Shown here: positions 16,218-24,264 of the stretch, in pieces
Position numbering within the stretch: the stretch's first letter is position 1
Layout: every line of letters begins with the position of its first letter
The notes under the pieces: model-generated
Told to the model about the DNA's origin: nothing
The model's input: the letters and a program-made list of their open reading frames with translations, nothing else
Database searches by the model: none
NCBI GenBank assembly: GCA_019510095.1
Contig: JAEKLB010000026.1
Span: 1 to 39,028, forward strand
Reading direction: 5' to 3'
DNA: 39,028 bases
Source: Acidobacteriota bacterium
GTDB lineage: Bacteria; Actinomycetota; Acidimicrobiia; Acidimicrobiales; CADCSY01
Program-made: the position numbers and the translations under genes

Positions 16218-17156
16218 ATGGAGATGCGCTCGATCGGCAGCCTGTCGGTCTCGGTGATCGGCATCGGCTGCAACCAGTTCGGCCCGAGTGCCGACGAGGC
16301 AGCCACCGCCGCCATTGTCAACGCTGCGCTCGACAACGGCATCAACTTCTTTGACACGGCCGACGAGTACGGGCCCGAGGGCCTCTCCGAGGAGTACCTG
16401 GGGCGAGCGCTCGCCGGTCGTCGCGACGAGGCGGTCATCGCCACCAAGTTCGGCCATCACATGGACGGCGACCCGCTGCGAGGCGGCGCCAGCGCCCGCT
16501 GGATCGTCCAAGCAGTAGACGACTCCCTCAAGCGACTCGGCACCGACCACATCGACCTGTACCAGCAGCACTTCCCCGATCCCGACGTCACGGCCGAGGA
16601 GACGATGACCGCCCTCCACCAGCTGGTCGAGGACGGCAAGGTGCGGGAGATCGGCTGCTGCCGCCTCAGCGCCGACGACCTCGCCGACCGGGCCGCGCTC
16701 GCGGCCGAGCGAGGCATCACCCGTCTGGTATCCGCGCAGAACCGGCTCAACCTGCTGCGCCAGGAGGCCGTCACCGAGCTGGTGCCTGCACTCGAGCGCT
16801 ACGACATGGTCCTCCTGCCGTTCTTCCCGCTCGCCAGCGGCATGCTCACCGGCAAGTACAAGCGGGGACAGCCGCTCCCCGCCGGCACCCGGTTCGCCGA
16901 GCACCTCGACCCGGCCCAAGCAGCCCACCTGATCGAACGCGACGGCGCCCGCGTCGAAGCCCTCGAAGCCTGGGCGGTCGACCATGGCCACACCATGGCC
17001 GAGCTGGCAATCGCCTGGCTGGCCTCGCAACCGATCGTGGCCTCGGTGATCGCCGGCGCCACCTCGCCCGCCCAAGTGGCCTCGAACGCCAAGGCCGGCG
17101 AATGGCGGCTATCGCTGCCCGAGGTGGCAGAGGTCGCCGCCGTCGGCCTGACCTGA
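16218..17156 (+). CDS. Aldo/keto reductase
   Basis: A 312-residue NADPH-type aldo/keto reductase. The catalytic tetrad is visible: Asp46 and Tyr51 in NFFDTADEYG, Lys77 in ATKFGHH, His118 in LYQQHFPDP. LPFFPLASGMLTGKYKRG and VIAGATSPAQVASNAKA form the cofactor side of the barrel. It is co-transcribed with the isomerase-like protein, from which it is separated by two bases, and is the last gene of the operator-flanked block. It may reduce an aldehyde or ketone produced by its partner. Confidence 0.93.
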   Translation: MEMRSIGSLSVSVIGIGCNQFGPSADEAATAAIVNAALDNGINFFDTADEYGPEGLSEEYLGRALAGRRDEAVIATKFGHHMDGDPLRGGASARWIVQAVDDSLKRLGTDHIDLYQQHFPDPDVTAEETMTALHQLVEDGKVREIGCCRLSADDLADRAALAAERGITRLVSAQNRLNLLRQEAVTELVPALERYDMVLLPFFPLASGMLTGKYKRGQPLPAGTRFAEHLDPAQAAHLIERDGARVEALEAWAVDHGHTMAELAIAWLASQPIVASVIAGATSPAQVASNAKAGEWRLSLPEVAEVAAVGLT

Positions 17157-17635
17157 ACCGGAGCGCGGCCACAGACGTCGTCGACGAAAACAGACCACAG
17201 GAAAGCCACAAGCGGGGGTCAAGAGGGGTCGGTGACGGGCAATGGCGGTCGACCGAATCCGGCCTCTGGCCTGCGGAGAACCGGCCGAGCTGCTGGTCAG
17301 GTCGACATCGCTCCGCACGTTCGCAACGTAGAAGTCGGCGGTTCGAATTCGCTCACCTCCACACCTGAATCCGCTGGACAGCGTGTCGATAACGCGCCTG
17401 CTACTGGTGGAGGTGTTGGCCCGATGCCACAACCCGGGCCACATTTTCGGCGCGAAGGCGCGGCCGGCAGGGCAGCGTCGTCGCCTGAATCATCGACCCG
17501 AGCGGTCAATCACGGCCTGTCACGGTGCGTAGCGCGGGACGGTGGTCGATGGGTCGGGTATGGCCGGTTATCGGGCGGAAGTCGGCGTGGCAGGTGGAAG
17601 GATCGTCCGGATCGCTACGCACAAGGAGATCGATC
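17157..17635. other. 479-bp gap with no credible protein gene
   Basis: No coding frame here has family features or a good ribosome site. It contains the tRNA-like fragment at 17315-17361. An antisense frame through that fragment gives GGERIRTADFYVAN, a peptide type that commonly comes from translating tRNA genes backwards and is not a real protein. At the right end, AAGGAG (17622-17627) is the ribosome site of the next gene. It separates the operator-flanked block from the CoA cluster. Confidence 0.6.
17315..17361 (+). pseudogene. Decayed 3' half of a tRNA-Ala(CGC)-like gene
   Basis: The order and spacing match a tRNA 3' half. A 7-base anticodon loop TTCGCAA (U33, anticodon CGC, A37) sits in a stem that now has two mismatches. 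A 5-base variable loop AAGTC follows, then the T-arm GGCGG-TTCGAAT-TCGCT with two G-T pairs, then a 7-base acceptor strand CACCTCC and discriminator A. The 3' end continues CAC rather than CCA. No matching GGAGGTG acceptor strand is present at the expected distance upstream, so it cannot be a working tRNA. Such ends are often left by integration events. Confidence 0.55.
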
Positions 17636-18682
17636 ATGGATCCTGACCGGGCTGCCTGGCTCGCGCAGACGGTGGAGGAGCCACTCGAGCCCGAGCTGCC
17701 GATCGTCGACTCCCACCATCACTTCTGGTCGCGCGCCGGCGACGAGTACCTGCTCGACGAGTTCCGTGCCGACACCGGTGCCGGTCACAACGTGGTGCAG
17801 ACGGTGTTCGTGGAGTGCGGCGAACAAGTAAGAACAGCGGGCCCGCCCGAGCTGCGTCCGGTCGGTGAGACGACATGGGTCGCGTCGATGGCCGAGGAGA
17901 GCGAGCGCACGGCTGGGGCGATGGTCGCCGGCATCGTCGGTTACAGCGACCTGCGGCTCGGGCCGGATGCTGTGCGCCGATCACTCGACGCCCACATCGA
18001 CGCGGCCGGAGGCCGGTTCGTGGGCATTCGCCATGCCACCGCATGGGACGCCAGTCCGAACGTGTTCGACCATCGGACCGAGCCCACCGCCGAGCTGCTC
18101 CGGGACGGCACGTTCCGGGCGTCCGCCAAGGTGCTGGCCGCGCTGGGCCTGGCCTTCGACTCGTTCATCTACCACCCGCAGATCCCGGAGCTCACCGAGC
18201 TGGCCCAGATGTTCCCGGACATGCCAGTGGTGCTCAACCACACCGGCGCACCTCTCGGCGTCGGGCCCTATGCCGGAAAGCGATACGAGGTACTGGCCGA
18301 TCTGACCCGTTCGCTCGCCGCGTTCGCAGTCTGTCCCAACGCCTATGTCAAGCTCGGCGGCATCGGTATGCCGTGGTTCGGCAACGGCTGGCACGAGCTC
18401 GACCGCCCGCCGGGCTCAGAGGCCATCGCCGAGTTGTGGGGGCCGATGTTCCGTCGGTGCGTCGAGCTGTTCGGGCCCGACCGTTGCATGTTCGAGAGCA
18501 ACTTCCCGGTCGATCGTCGCTCGATGTCGTATGTGGTCGCGTGGAACGCGTACAAGCGCATCACGGCCGATCTGTCTGCATCCGAACGGGCCGATCTGTT
18601 CGCCGGCACCGCCCGGCGGGTCTACGGGCTGGCGGGCGGGCCAAGCGACCAACGAAGCCGAGCCGTAGGTGCCGTGTTGTGA
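17636..18682 (+). CDS. TIM-barrel metal-dependent amidohydrolase (amidohydrolase 2 family)
   Basis: A 348-residue hydrolase or decarboxylase of the COG3618 type. The metal motif is VDSHHHFW (His27, His29). Later landmarks are VGYSDLRLG, FVGIRHATAW, VVLNHTGAPLG, YVKLGGIGMPWFGNGW and FESNFPVDRRS, the last carrying the catalytic-site Asp region. Family members hydrolyse lactones such as those from sugars or 2-pyrone dicarboxylate, or decarboxylate aromatic acids. AAGGAG sits nine bases before the ATG at 17636. It is the first gene of a same-strand series leading to the crotonase and MBL-fold genes, and may open a lactone or ring for the CoA pathway. Substrate unknown. Confidence 0.9.
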   Translation: MDPDRAAWLAQTVEEPLEPELPIVDSHHHFWSRAGDEYLLDEFRADTGAGHNVVQTVFVECGEQVRTAGPPELRPVGETTWVASMAEESERTAGAMVAGIVGYSDLRLGPDAVRRSLDAHIDAAGGRFVGIRHATAWDASPNVFDHRTEPTAELLRDGTFRASAKVLAALGLAFDSFIYHPQIPELTELAQMFPDMPVVLNHTGAPLGVGPYAGKRYEVLADLTRSLAAFAVCPNAYVKLGGIGMPWFGNGWHELDRPPGSEAIAELWGPMFRRCVELFGPDRCMFESNFPVDRRSMSYVVAWNAYKRITADLSASERADLFAGTARRVYGLAGGPSDQRSRAVGAVL

Positions 18683-18824
18683 GGGGCCTGGTTCAGGGGC
18701 CGTTCCCGGTCGGGTGGCGCCTCCCCGGAAGGCCCTGATGCCCTTGTGCTTCGGCACATCCCGCCGCGTGCGCGTCGGCTAGAACGACCGGGCATCCACC
18801 CCCGGCACGTGAGGAGATTCCGTC

Positions 18825-19601
18825 GTGAGCGACGCTGTCATCGTCGAGACCAGGAACCGCAAGCTCTACATCACGCTCAACCGGCCCGAGGCGCTGAACG
18901 CCCAGAACGAGGCCATGCGAGACGGGCTGGTGGATGCCATCGAGCGGTTGGACGGTGACAGTGACGTGCTCGTTGGCATCATCTACGGGGTAGGCGGCCG
19001 TGCCTTCTCCGCCGGCGCCGACCTCAGGGAGGTTCGGGAGGCTCCACCGGAGTGGCCGCAATTCGAGACACAATTCCCGAATTTTCGCCACTTCGAGGCC
19101 TTCCGCTGGGCATCGAAGCCGATCATCGCCGCCATCGACGGCTACTGCCTCGGTGGCGGGCTCGAGCTGGCCAACTACTGCGACATCCGCATCGCAACGG
19201 AAGCGTCGCGCTTCGGCCAGCCCGAGGCCCGCACCGTTGGAGGAGCGACCCGTCCAGGTCTCCACCAGCTTCCGCGGGCAATCCCGTTGGGTGAGGCGCT
19301 GCTCCTGCACCTCACGTCGCAGCCGCTCACAGCACAACGGGCCCACGACATCGGCCTTGTCCAGCGCCTGTGTGCCGACGCCGAGTCGCTGCTGGCTGAG
19401 GCCGACGCCATCGCCGACCAGATGATCGAGTGCAATCCGACCGCGTTGCGTCTCATCAAGCGGATGGTGCGCTGGGGCGCGGACATGACCGCCGAGCAGT
19501 CGGAGAAGCTCGCGCTCGTGGCCCGGGAAGCCGCAGCCCTCGCGGCCGCTGGCGACAGCGGATGGCAGCGCCCGCAGCAGTGGCAGCGCCCGCCAGGCTG
19601 A
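18825..19601 (+). CDS. Enoyl-CoA hydratase/isomerase (crotonase) 1
   Basis: A 258-residue crotonase-fold enzyme acting on acyl-CoA thioesters. The oxyanion-hole segments are AFSAGADL (residues 60-67) and DGYCLGGGLELA. A Glu follows in FGQPEARTVGG at the place of a catalytic Glu of hydratases, so water addition to a trans-enoyl-CoA is the simplest guess; hydrolase or isomerase activity is possible. The start is GTG with GAGGAG nine bases upstream. It lies 142 bp after the amidohydrolase; that gap shows no clear feature. Confidence 0.92.
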   Translation: MSDAVIVETRNRKLYITLNRPEALNAQNEAMRDGLVDAIERLDGDSDVLVGIIYGVGGRAFSAGADLREVREAPPEWPQFETQFPNFRHFEAFRWASKPIIAAIDGYCLGGGLELANYCDIRIATEASRFGQPEARTVGGATRPGLHQLPRAIPLGEALLLHLTSQPLTAQRAHDIGLVQRLCADAESLLAEADAIADQMIECNPTALRLIKRMVRWGADMTAEQSEKLALVAREAAALAAAGDSGWQRPQQWQRPPG

Positions 19602-19699
19602 AACGGTGGGCGCTGGCCGTGAGCGGTGATGCCGATGAGCGAGGACCATCCGACCTTCCGGCGTCACCTCCTCCCTGTGCTCGCGCGAAGCTGAGTCGC

Positions 19700-20512
19700 A
19701 TGCATCCGCGCTCCACATTCCGGGTCGGCTCGAAACGGGTCGAGGCAGTGAGCGACGGCTGGTTCACCATGCGCGAGGGATTCATGAACGTGCCCGGGTA
19801 CCAGCACAACTTCGAGGACGAGTCGGGCGTGGCCACCCTTCCGATCGCCTCGTTCGTGGTGTTCGGCGACCACGTCACGCTGCTCGACGCGGGCTACGGA
19901 CCGCACCAGTCACGGAGCCTGACCGGCGGCGCCCTCCTCGACGAGTTGGCCGCCATCGGCGTACAGCCCGCGGACGTCGATGTCGTCGCCATCTCCCACC
20001 TCCACCTCGACCACGACGGCTGGCTGGCGACCGAGCATGCCGAGGCCGTCTTCGACCAGGCGACCATCCACATGGGCCGGGACGACTACGAGCTGTTCGT
20101 CAGGGACGACGCCGCGACCCAGTCGCCCGGCTTCAAGATGGCACCCCACCTGCGCGAGGTCCTCACCGCGCTCTACGACAGTGGTCGCGTGATGCTGGTC
20201 GACGACGCGACCGAGATCGTCCCCGGCATCGTGGCCCTCCCCACCCCAGGCCACACGCCTGGACATCTGGCGTTCTCCATTCGAGACGGTGGTGAGCAGT
20301 TGCTCGTGCTGGGCGACGCCATGTACTGCCCGGCCCAGCTCACCGACGCCGATCTGACCGCCATGCACGACGTCGACCCAGTCCTCGCCCGCCGCAGCCG
20401 CGAGCTCATCCAGCGCGAGGTCGAGGCCCACGGCACGACTGCAATCGGCTGTCACTTCCCAGGGCTGCAGGCCGCCCGGGTGATCTCCAGCGAGGTCGTT
20501 GCCGTCTCGTGA
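19700..20512 (+). CDS. MBL-fold metallo-hydrolase
   Basis: A 270-residue metallo-beta-lactamase-fold hydrolase with the dinuclear metal motif HLHLDH (His100, His102, Asp104, His105), a further His in TPGHTPGHLAF, and Asp in LVLGDAMYC. The layout FGDHVTLLDAGYGPH early in the protein is typical of the AttM/lactonase and thioester hydrolase side of the family, and no penicillinase features are seen. It could hydrolyse a lactone or CoA thioester in the same pathway. ATG at 19700 is chosen because family homology starts there; the frame stays open far upstream, overlapping the crotonase in another frame. Confidence 0.88.
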   Translation: MHPRSTFRVGSKRVEAVSDGWFTMREGFMNVPGYQHNFEDESGVATLPIASFVVFGDHVTLLDAGYGPHQSRSLTGGALLDELAAIGVQPADVDVVAISHLHLDHDGWLATEHAEAVFDQATIHMGRDDYELFVRDDAATQSPGFKMAPHLREVLTALYDSGRVMLVDDATEIVPGIVALPTPGHTPGHLAFSIRDGGEQLLVLGDAMYCPAQLTDADLTAMHDVDPVLARRSRELIQREVEAHGTTAIGCHFPGLQAARVISSEVVAVS

Positions 20513-20535
20513 CCGTCGTGGCCGACTTACGACGG
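20513..20535. terminator. Hairpin between convergent genes
   Basis: CCGTCGT and ACGACGG form a perfect 7-bp stem around a 9-base loop in the 14-bp gap between the MBL-fold gene and the convergent dehydrogenase, extending into the last codons of the latter. Likely shared transcription end. Confidence 0.4.
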
Positions 20536-21579
20536 CAGGATCACGCCCTTGCCGACGGTCTGGCCGTCGAACAGCTCGTAGGCCTCCTCGGCTTGGTCGA
20601 GACGCCAGCGGTGCGTGAACAGCTTCTCCACGTCTATCTCGTGGTCGGCGACGAATTCGGCGCAGTCGGCTTGGCCCTGTTTGGAGAAGGTCCAGGAGCC
20701 GACCAGCGTCACCTGCCGGCGCAGCAGATCCGGGCTGACGTCGAGGGTCACCTGCCCGCGCTCGCCGACGAAACAGGCCGTGCCCCAGGAACGCACCGCC
20801 CGCACGGTCGCCGCCCGTGCCTCGGCCGCACCCGACGTGTCGAGCGTCTTGTGCGCGCCCTCCCCGTGCGTCAGCTCACGGATGGCCTCGACGGGGTTGT
20901 TGGAGCGCGCGTCGACCACCGCGTCGGCACCGAAGTCCTTGGCCATCCGGCTCCGCTCGGGCGATAGGTCGAGGGCGATCACGCGCGCGCCCATGGCGAC
21001 GGCCAGCTGCGTCGCTGAAAGTCCCACCGGGCCCTGGCCGAAGATGGCGATGGTCTCGCCGCCCTGCAGGCCGATCCGCTTGAGGGCGCCATAGGCCGTA
21101 CCGGTGCCGCAGGCGACGGCGGCGCCGGTGACGAAGGAGAGTGCGTCCGGCAGCGGCACCAGCGTGTGCACCGGCACCTGCAGGTAGTTGGCATGGCTAC
21201 CGTGACCGCCCGAACCGTAGACGGTGGTGCCTTCGAGGCACATCTGCGTCCAGCCGCCCCGGCAATGCTTGCAGTTGCCGCAGCCGTCGTAGTGATGGTC
21301 CATCACACGCTGGCCGATCGTGGCCTCGCTCGGCGCCACCGCGGTGCCGACCGCAACCACCACGCCACAGGGCTCGTGGCCGGCGATGATTCCCTCGGCG
21401 CGCTTGATGCCGCCGGACACCGCGCCGCCCGGCTGCGGGCTCGCCCGGTAGTTGTGCAGGTCGCTGCCGCACATGCCCGAGGCCTTGATCTCCAGCACCA
21501 CGTCGCGCGGGCCCGGCGTCGGATCGGGGAAGTCGCGCAGCTCCAGCTTGCGGTCGCCGACAAACACCACGCCCTTCAT
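20527..21579 (-). CDS. Zinc-dependent alcohol dehydrogenase (MDR family)
   Basis: A 350-residue medium-chain dehydrogenase. Catalytic zinc ligands are Cys37 in GMCGSDLH and His68-Glu69 in AGHEPCG. The structural zinc loop has Cys100, 103, 106 and 114 (CGNCKHCRGGWTQMC). The NAD(P) loop is FGQGPVGLSA. The best match in style is sorbitol/threonine dehydrogenase-like enzymes that oxidise secondary alcohols. GGAGGT lies seven bases before the ATG at 21579. It is the third gene of a leftward unit with the class II aldolase and crotonase 2. Confidence 0.93.
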   Translation of the reverse strand: MKGVVFVGDRKLELRDFPDPTPGPRDVVLEIKASGMCGSDLHNYRASPQPGGAVSGGIKRAEGIIAGHEPCGVVVAVGTAVAPSEATIGQRVMDHHYDGCGNCKHCRGGWTQMCLEGTTVYGSGGHGSHANYLQVPVHTLVPLPDALSFVTGAAVACGTGTAYGALKRIGLQGGETIAIFGQGPVGLSATQLAVAMGARVIALDLSPERSRMAKDFGADAVVDARSNNPVEAIRELTHGEGAHKTLDTSGAAEARAATVRAVRSWGTACFVGERGQVTLDVSPDLLRRQVTLVGSWTFSKQGQADCAEFVADHEIDVEKLFTHRWRLDQAEEAYELFDGQTVGKGVILPS

Positions 21580-21688
21580 GTCCACCTCCGTGTCGCCTGC
21601 GCGCCGCGCCACCCGGCACCGCGGTCGTGCACCAGCCCCAAACTGGACTGGGGATCATGCCAGCCGGGCGTGCCCGGCACTCCCGGGC

Positions 21689-22444
21689 TCATCGGCCCGT
21701 CCAGACGGGCGGGCGCTTCTCCAGGAAGGCGCGCACGCCTTCCTCGGTGTCGGCCGTGCCGGAGAGGCGGCCGATGGCGGTCTTGGTCGCGTCCCAGCCG
21801 AGGGCGTCGCCATCGCCGACGATGGCGCCGATGGCCTCCACGCAGGCCTGGACCGACAGGGGCGCGTTCTCCATGATCTTCGCCGCGAGCTCGAGCGCGC
21901 CGTCGACCGCCCCGCCCGGCTCGGTGACCACGTTTACGAGCCCGAGGCGCTCCGCCCGGCCCACGGCGAGCCGCTCGCCGGTGAGGATCATCTCCCGCGC
22001 CACGTTGAGCGGCAGGCCGCGGGGCGCACGGAACAGCGCCCCGCTGGTCGGGAGCACGCCGCGGGCCACCTCAGGGAGCCCGAAGGTCACGTCGCTGGCC
22101 GCGACCACGAGGTCGCAGGCCAGCACGATCTCGAACCCGCCACCCAGCGCGTACCCCTCGACCGCAGCGATGAGTGGCTTCCGGCGCTGGCGCCGGATGA
22201 TGCCGTACTCACCGCCACGCTCGGTCTTGTTGTCGCCGCCGGCGCCCAGGTCGCTCCCCGCGCTGAAGACCATCCGCGTGCCGGTGAGGATGCCGACCCA
22301 CAGGTCGGGGTCGTCCTCGAGCCGATTGAGGGCTGCGTCGATGGCGTCGGCAAGGTGACGGTCGACGGCGTTGCGCTTGGCCTCGCGGCGCATCGACACG
22401 ATCGCCACGTGGTCCCTGATCTCCATCTCGACGAGATCGCTCAT
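21689..22444 (-). CDS. Enoyl-CoA hydratase/isomerase (crotonase) 2
   Basis: A 251-residue crotonase-fold enzyme. Oxyanion-hole segments are VFSAGSDLGAGG and EGYALGGGFEIVLA. TFGLPEVARGVLPTSGAL carries Glu at the common catalytic position. The tail REFL-x-KR-P-x-W type ending (FLEKRPPVWTGR) is common to actinobacterial EchA proteins. ATG at 22444 lies eight bases after the aldolase stop; the ribosome site is weak, suggesting coupling to the upstream gene. Confidence 0.92.
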   Translation of the reverse strand: MSDLVEMEIRDHVAIVSMRREAKRNAVDRHLADAIDAALNRLEDDPDLWVGILTGTRMVFSAGSDLGAGGDNKTERGGEYGIIRRQRRKPLIAAVEGYALGGGFEIVLACDLVVAASDVTFGLPEVARGVLPTSGALFRAPRGLPLNVAREMILTGERLAVGRAERLGLVNVVTEPGGAVDGALELAAKIMENAPLSVQACVEAIGAIVGDGDALGWDATKTAIGRLSGTADTEEGVRAFLEKRPPVWTGR

Positions 22445-22452
22445 CGCGTCAT

Positions 22453-23211
22453 CTAGTCGAGCACCGAGGCGTCGCGCTTGAGCTCGAGGCGCATGGCGGA
22501 CTCCCACCAGCTCTGGGCCACCGGTTCGAAGCCGCGCCCGTAGGCGACGGCGACGTCATCGCTGAGGGGCCGGCCGCCGCCGAGCACCTCGACCTGCCAG
22601 GCCCGCTTGCTCCGCCATTCGACGGTATAGGCGCGGATGTAGGCGTCGGCGAGGGTTCGGCCCGTGATCAGGACGCCGTGGTTGGCCAGCAGACCCCACT
22701 CGGCATCGCCAAAGGCCTTGGCCACATTGGCTGATTCGTCGAGGTCGTTGGTGAACGTGCCGCCGTACTCGTCCACGAGTGCCAACGGGTACGGCACCGA
22801 GGCCGACGTCTGGTCGTAGATCGGTGGCACTCGCACGACGTCGGCCCACACCGTCGCCCATTGCGGGTGGTGGTGCACGATCACGCCAAGGTCGGGCCGC
22901 AGCTTCCGGAGCTCGAGGTGGATGCCGGAGGCGGGGCTGGGGTTGTAGACCCCGTCGATCTTCACGCCATGGGCGTCGATGGTGACGATGTCCGATGCGC
23001 ACACCTCCGCCCATGACAGCTCCCGCGGGCTGATGAGCAAGGTGCCGTCGGGCTGCCGCGCGGTGGTGTGACCGGCGCGGCCGTCGTCGAAGCCGAGCCC
23101 GTGCAACACCCGCAAGAACAAGGCCAGCTCCGCATGGGGAGTGAGCGGCGCCAAAGGCGGTCGGGTGTAGCCCGGCCCGTAGTCGGTCAGCACTTGCGGC
23201 GTGGGCGACAT
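22453..23211 (-). CDS. Class II aldolase/adducin-family protein
   Basis: A 252-residue protein with the class II aldolase fold. Zinc ligand candidates are His in IVHHHPQW and NHGVLITG, with the N-terminal GHTTARQPDGTLLISPREL as the substrate loop (GH-S/T-x-R pattern). Family members cleave phosphorylated sugars, decarboxylate or retro-aldolise keto acids. In CoA clusters they sometimes act on non-sugar substrates. GGAGGCATC precedes the ATG at 23211. It is the first gene of the leftward unit and diverges from crotonase 3 over a 196-bp promoter region. Confidence 0.9.
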   Translation of the reverse strand: MSPTPQVLTDYGPGYTRPPLAPLTPHAELALFLRVLHGLGFDDGRAGHTTARQPDGTLLISPRELSWAEVCASDIVTIDAHGVKIDGVYNPSPASGIHLELRKLRPDLGVIVHHHPQWATVWADVVRVPPIYDQTSASVPYPLALVDEYGGTFTNDLDESANVAKAFGDAEWGLLANHGVLITGRTLADAYIRAYTVEWRSKRAWQVEVLGGGRPLSDDVAVAYGRGFEPVAQSWWESAMRLELKRDASVLD

Positions 23212-23288
23212 GATGCCTCCGATCGTGGAGTCGACTGTAGGTCAGCGTGTGGTCGGATCGCGGCGGTGCGTCGCGGCTCGGCGATCCT

Positions 23289-23307
23289 CACCTGGCAAGT
23301 GCAGGTG
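23289..23307. promoter_or_regulatory. Candidate operator (6-bp arms, 7-bp spacer)
   Basis: CACCTG and CAGGTG are exact reverse complements around GCAAGTG in the divergent promoter region between the aldolase and crotonase 3. The sequence is unrelated to the ACATAG-type sites. One copy only, so a regulatory role is a guess. Confidence 0.3.
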
Positions 23308-23355
23308 GATTCCGTTCGGCGGTCGGCTCATGGCCACGTATAGCGTTCCTGCAAC

Positions 23356-23375
23356 CAAGGGGCGGTTGCCCCTTG
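23356..23375 (+). promoter_or_regulatory. Strong hairpin in the 5' leader of crotonase 3
   Basis: CAAGGGGC and GCCCCTTG make a perfect 8-bp stem with a GGTT tetraloop, ending 32 bases before the ATG at 23408. In an RNA leader this would be very stable. It is not followed by a T-tract. It may protect the message or be part of an attenuator; no known riboswitch is recognised. Confidence 0.4.
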
Positions 23376-23407
23376 CGCGTGGTGGGGGAGACGGGGAGGT
23401 CCGCAAG

Positions 23408-24220
23408 ATGGCACGTGACTTCGAGACGATCCTCTACGAGGTCGACGACAACCATGTCGCGACCATCACGTTGAACCGGCCGGAGGCGCTGAACGCGTTC
23501 AACCTGTTGATGCGGGCCGAGTTCAAGGAGCTGTGGAACGAGATCAAGTTCGACGACAACGTGCACACCGTGCTCCTCAAGGGTGCCGGCGAGCGGGCCT
23601 TCAGCGTCGGGATCGACGTGTGGGAACGGGCCGGGAACATCGAAGCCGGAACCGACAAGAGCTCGTACTCCAACAATCCCTTCAACTCGGCCGACCCCGG
23701 CTTCTCCCTGGGGCCGAAGAGCAACGACTTGTGGAAGCCCATCATCTGCGCGGTGCACGGCCTCGCCGCTGGCGGCGCCCAGTACTGGATCAACGAGGCC
23801 GACATCACCATCTGCTCGCCCGATGCCCAGTTCTTCGACCCGCACGTGACCTTCGGGATGACCACCGCGCTCGAGCCGATCGGCATGCGGTGGAAGGCGC
23901 CGCTGGGTGAGGTCCTGCGGTGGGCCCTGATGGGCAACGACGAGCGCATGACCGCGGAGCGGGCACTCCAGATCGGCATGGTCAGCGAGATCGTGCCCCG
24001 CGACGAGCTGTTCGACCATGCCTACGAGATCGCCCGCACCATCGCGGCCAAGCCGAGCATCGCCACCCAAGGCACGGTCAAGGCCATCTGGCAGTCGCTC
24101 GACCTCGGCCGCAACCCCGGCCTCAACATGGGCCTCGCCTACGTGCAGCTCGGCAACCCCATCGGCGAGCAGCAGGTCGACCGCAAGAGCGTCCCCAAGG
24201 TCAAGCCCCGCCTTCGCTGA
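23408..24220 (+). CDS. Enoyl-CoA hydratase/isomerase (crotonase) 3
   Basis: A 270-residue crotonase-fold protein, with LNRPEALNAF and the first oxyanion segment AFSVGIDV, where G-I-D replaces the usual G-A-D. HGLAAGGAQYWI is the second segment. The catalytic-Glu region reads FFDPHVTFGM, with no Glu, so plain hydration is doubtful; hydrolase, lyase or isomerase chemistry is possible. The C-terminal helix is long. ATG at 23408 is preceded by GGGGAGG; an in-frame ATG at 23330 would put the leader hairpin in the coding region and adds sequence unlike the family. It begins a four-gene rightward unit. Confidence 0.9.
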   Translation: MARDFETILYEVDDNHVATITLNRPEALNAFNLLMRAEFKELWNEIKFDDNVHTVLLKGAGERAFSVGIDVWERAGNIEAGTDKSSYSNNPFNSADPGFSLGPKSNDLWKPIICAVHGLAAGGAQYWINEADITICSPDAQFFDPHVTFGMTTALEPIGMRWKAPLGEVLRWALMGNDERMTAERALQIGMVSEIVPRDELFDHAYEIARTIAAKPSIATQGTVKAIWQSLDLGRNPGLNMGLAYVQLGNPIGEQQVDRKSVPKVKPRLR

Positions 24221-24264
24221 GGCCGATGAGCGATGGGCGACGAGCACCTGAGGGAGCCAATCGC

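Noticed and set aside
15792-17156. 454-residue frame extending the aldo/keto reductase upstream
   Set aside because: The extra part overlaps the isomerase gene in another frame and has no reductase similarity; the ATG at 16218 fits the family start.
17109-17444. Minus-strand frame encoding GGERIRTADFYVAN
   Set aside because: It runs antisense through a tRNA-like segment; such peptides are a familiar artefact of translated tRNA DNA, and it has no ribosome site or domain.
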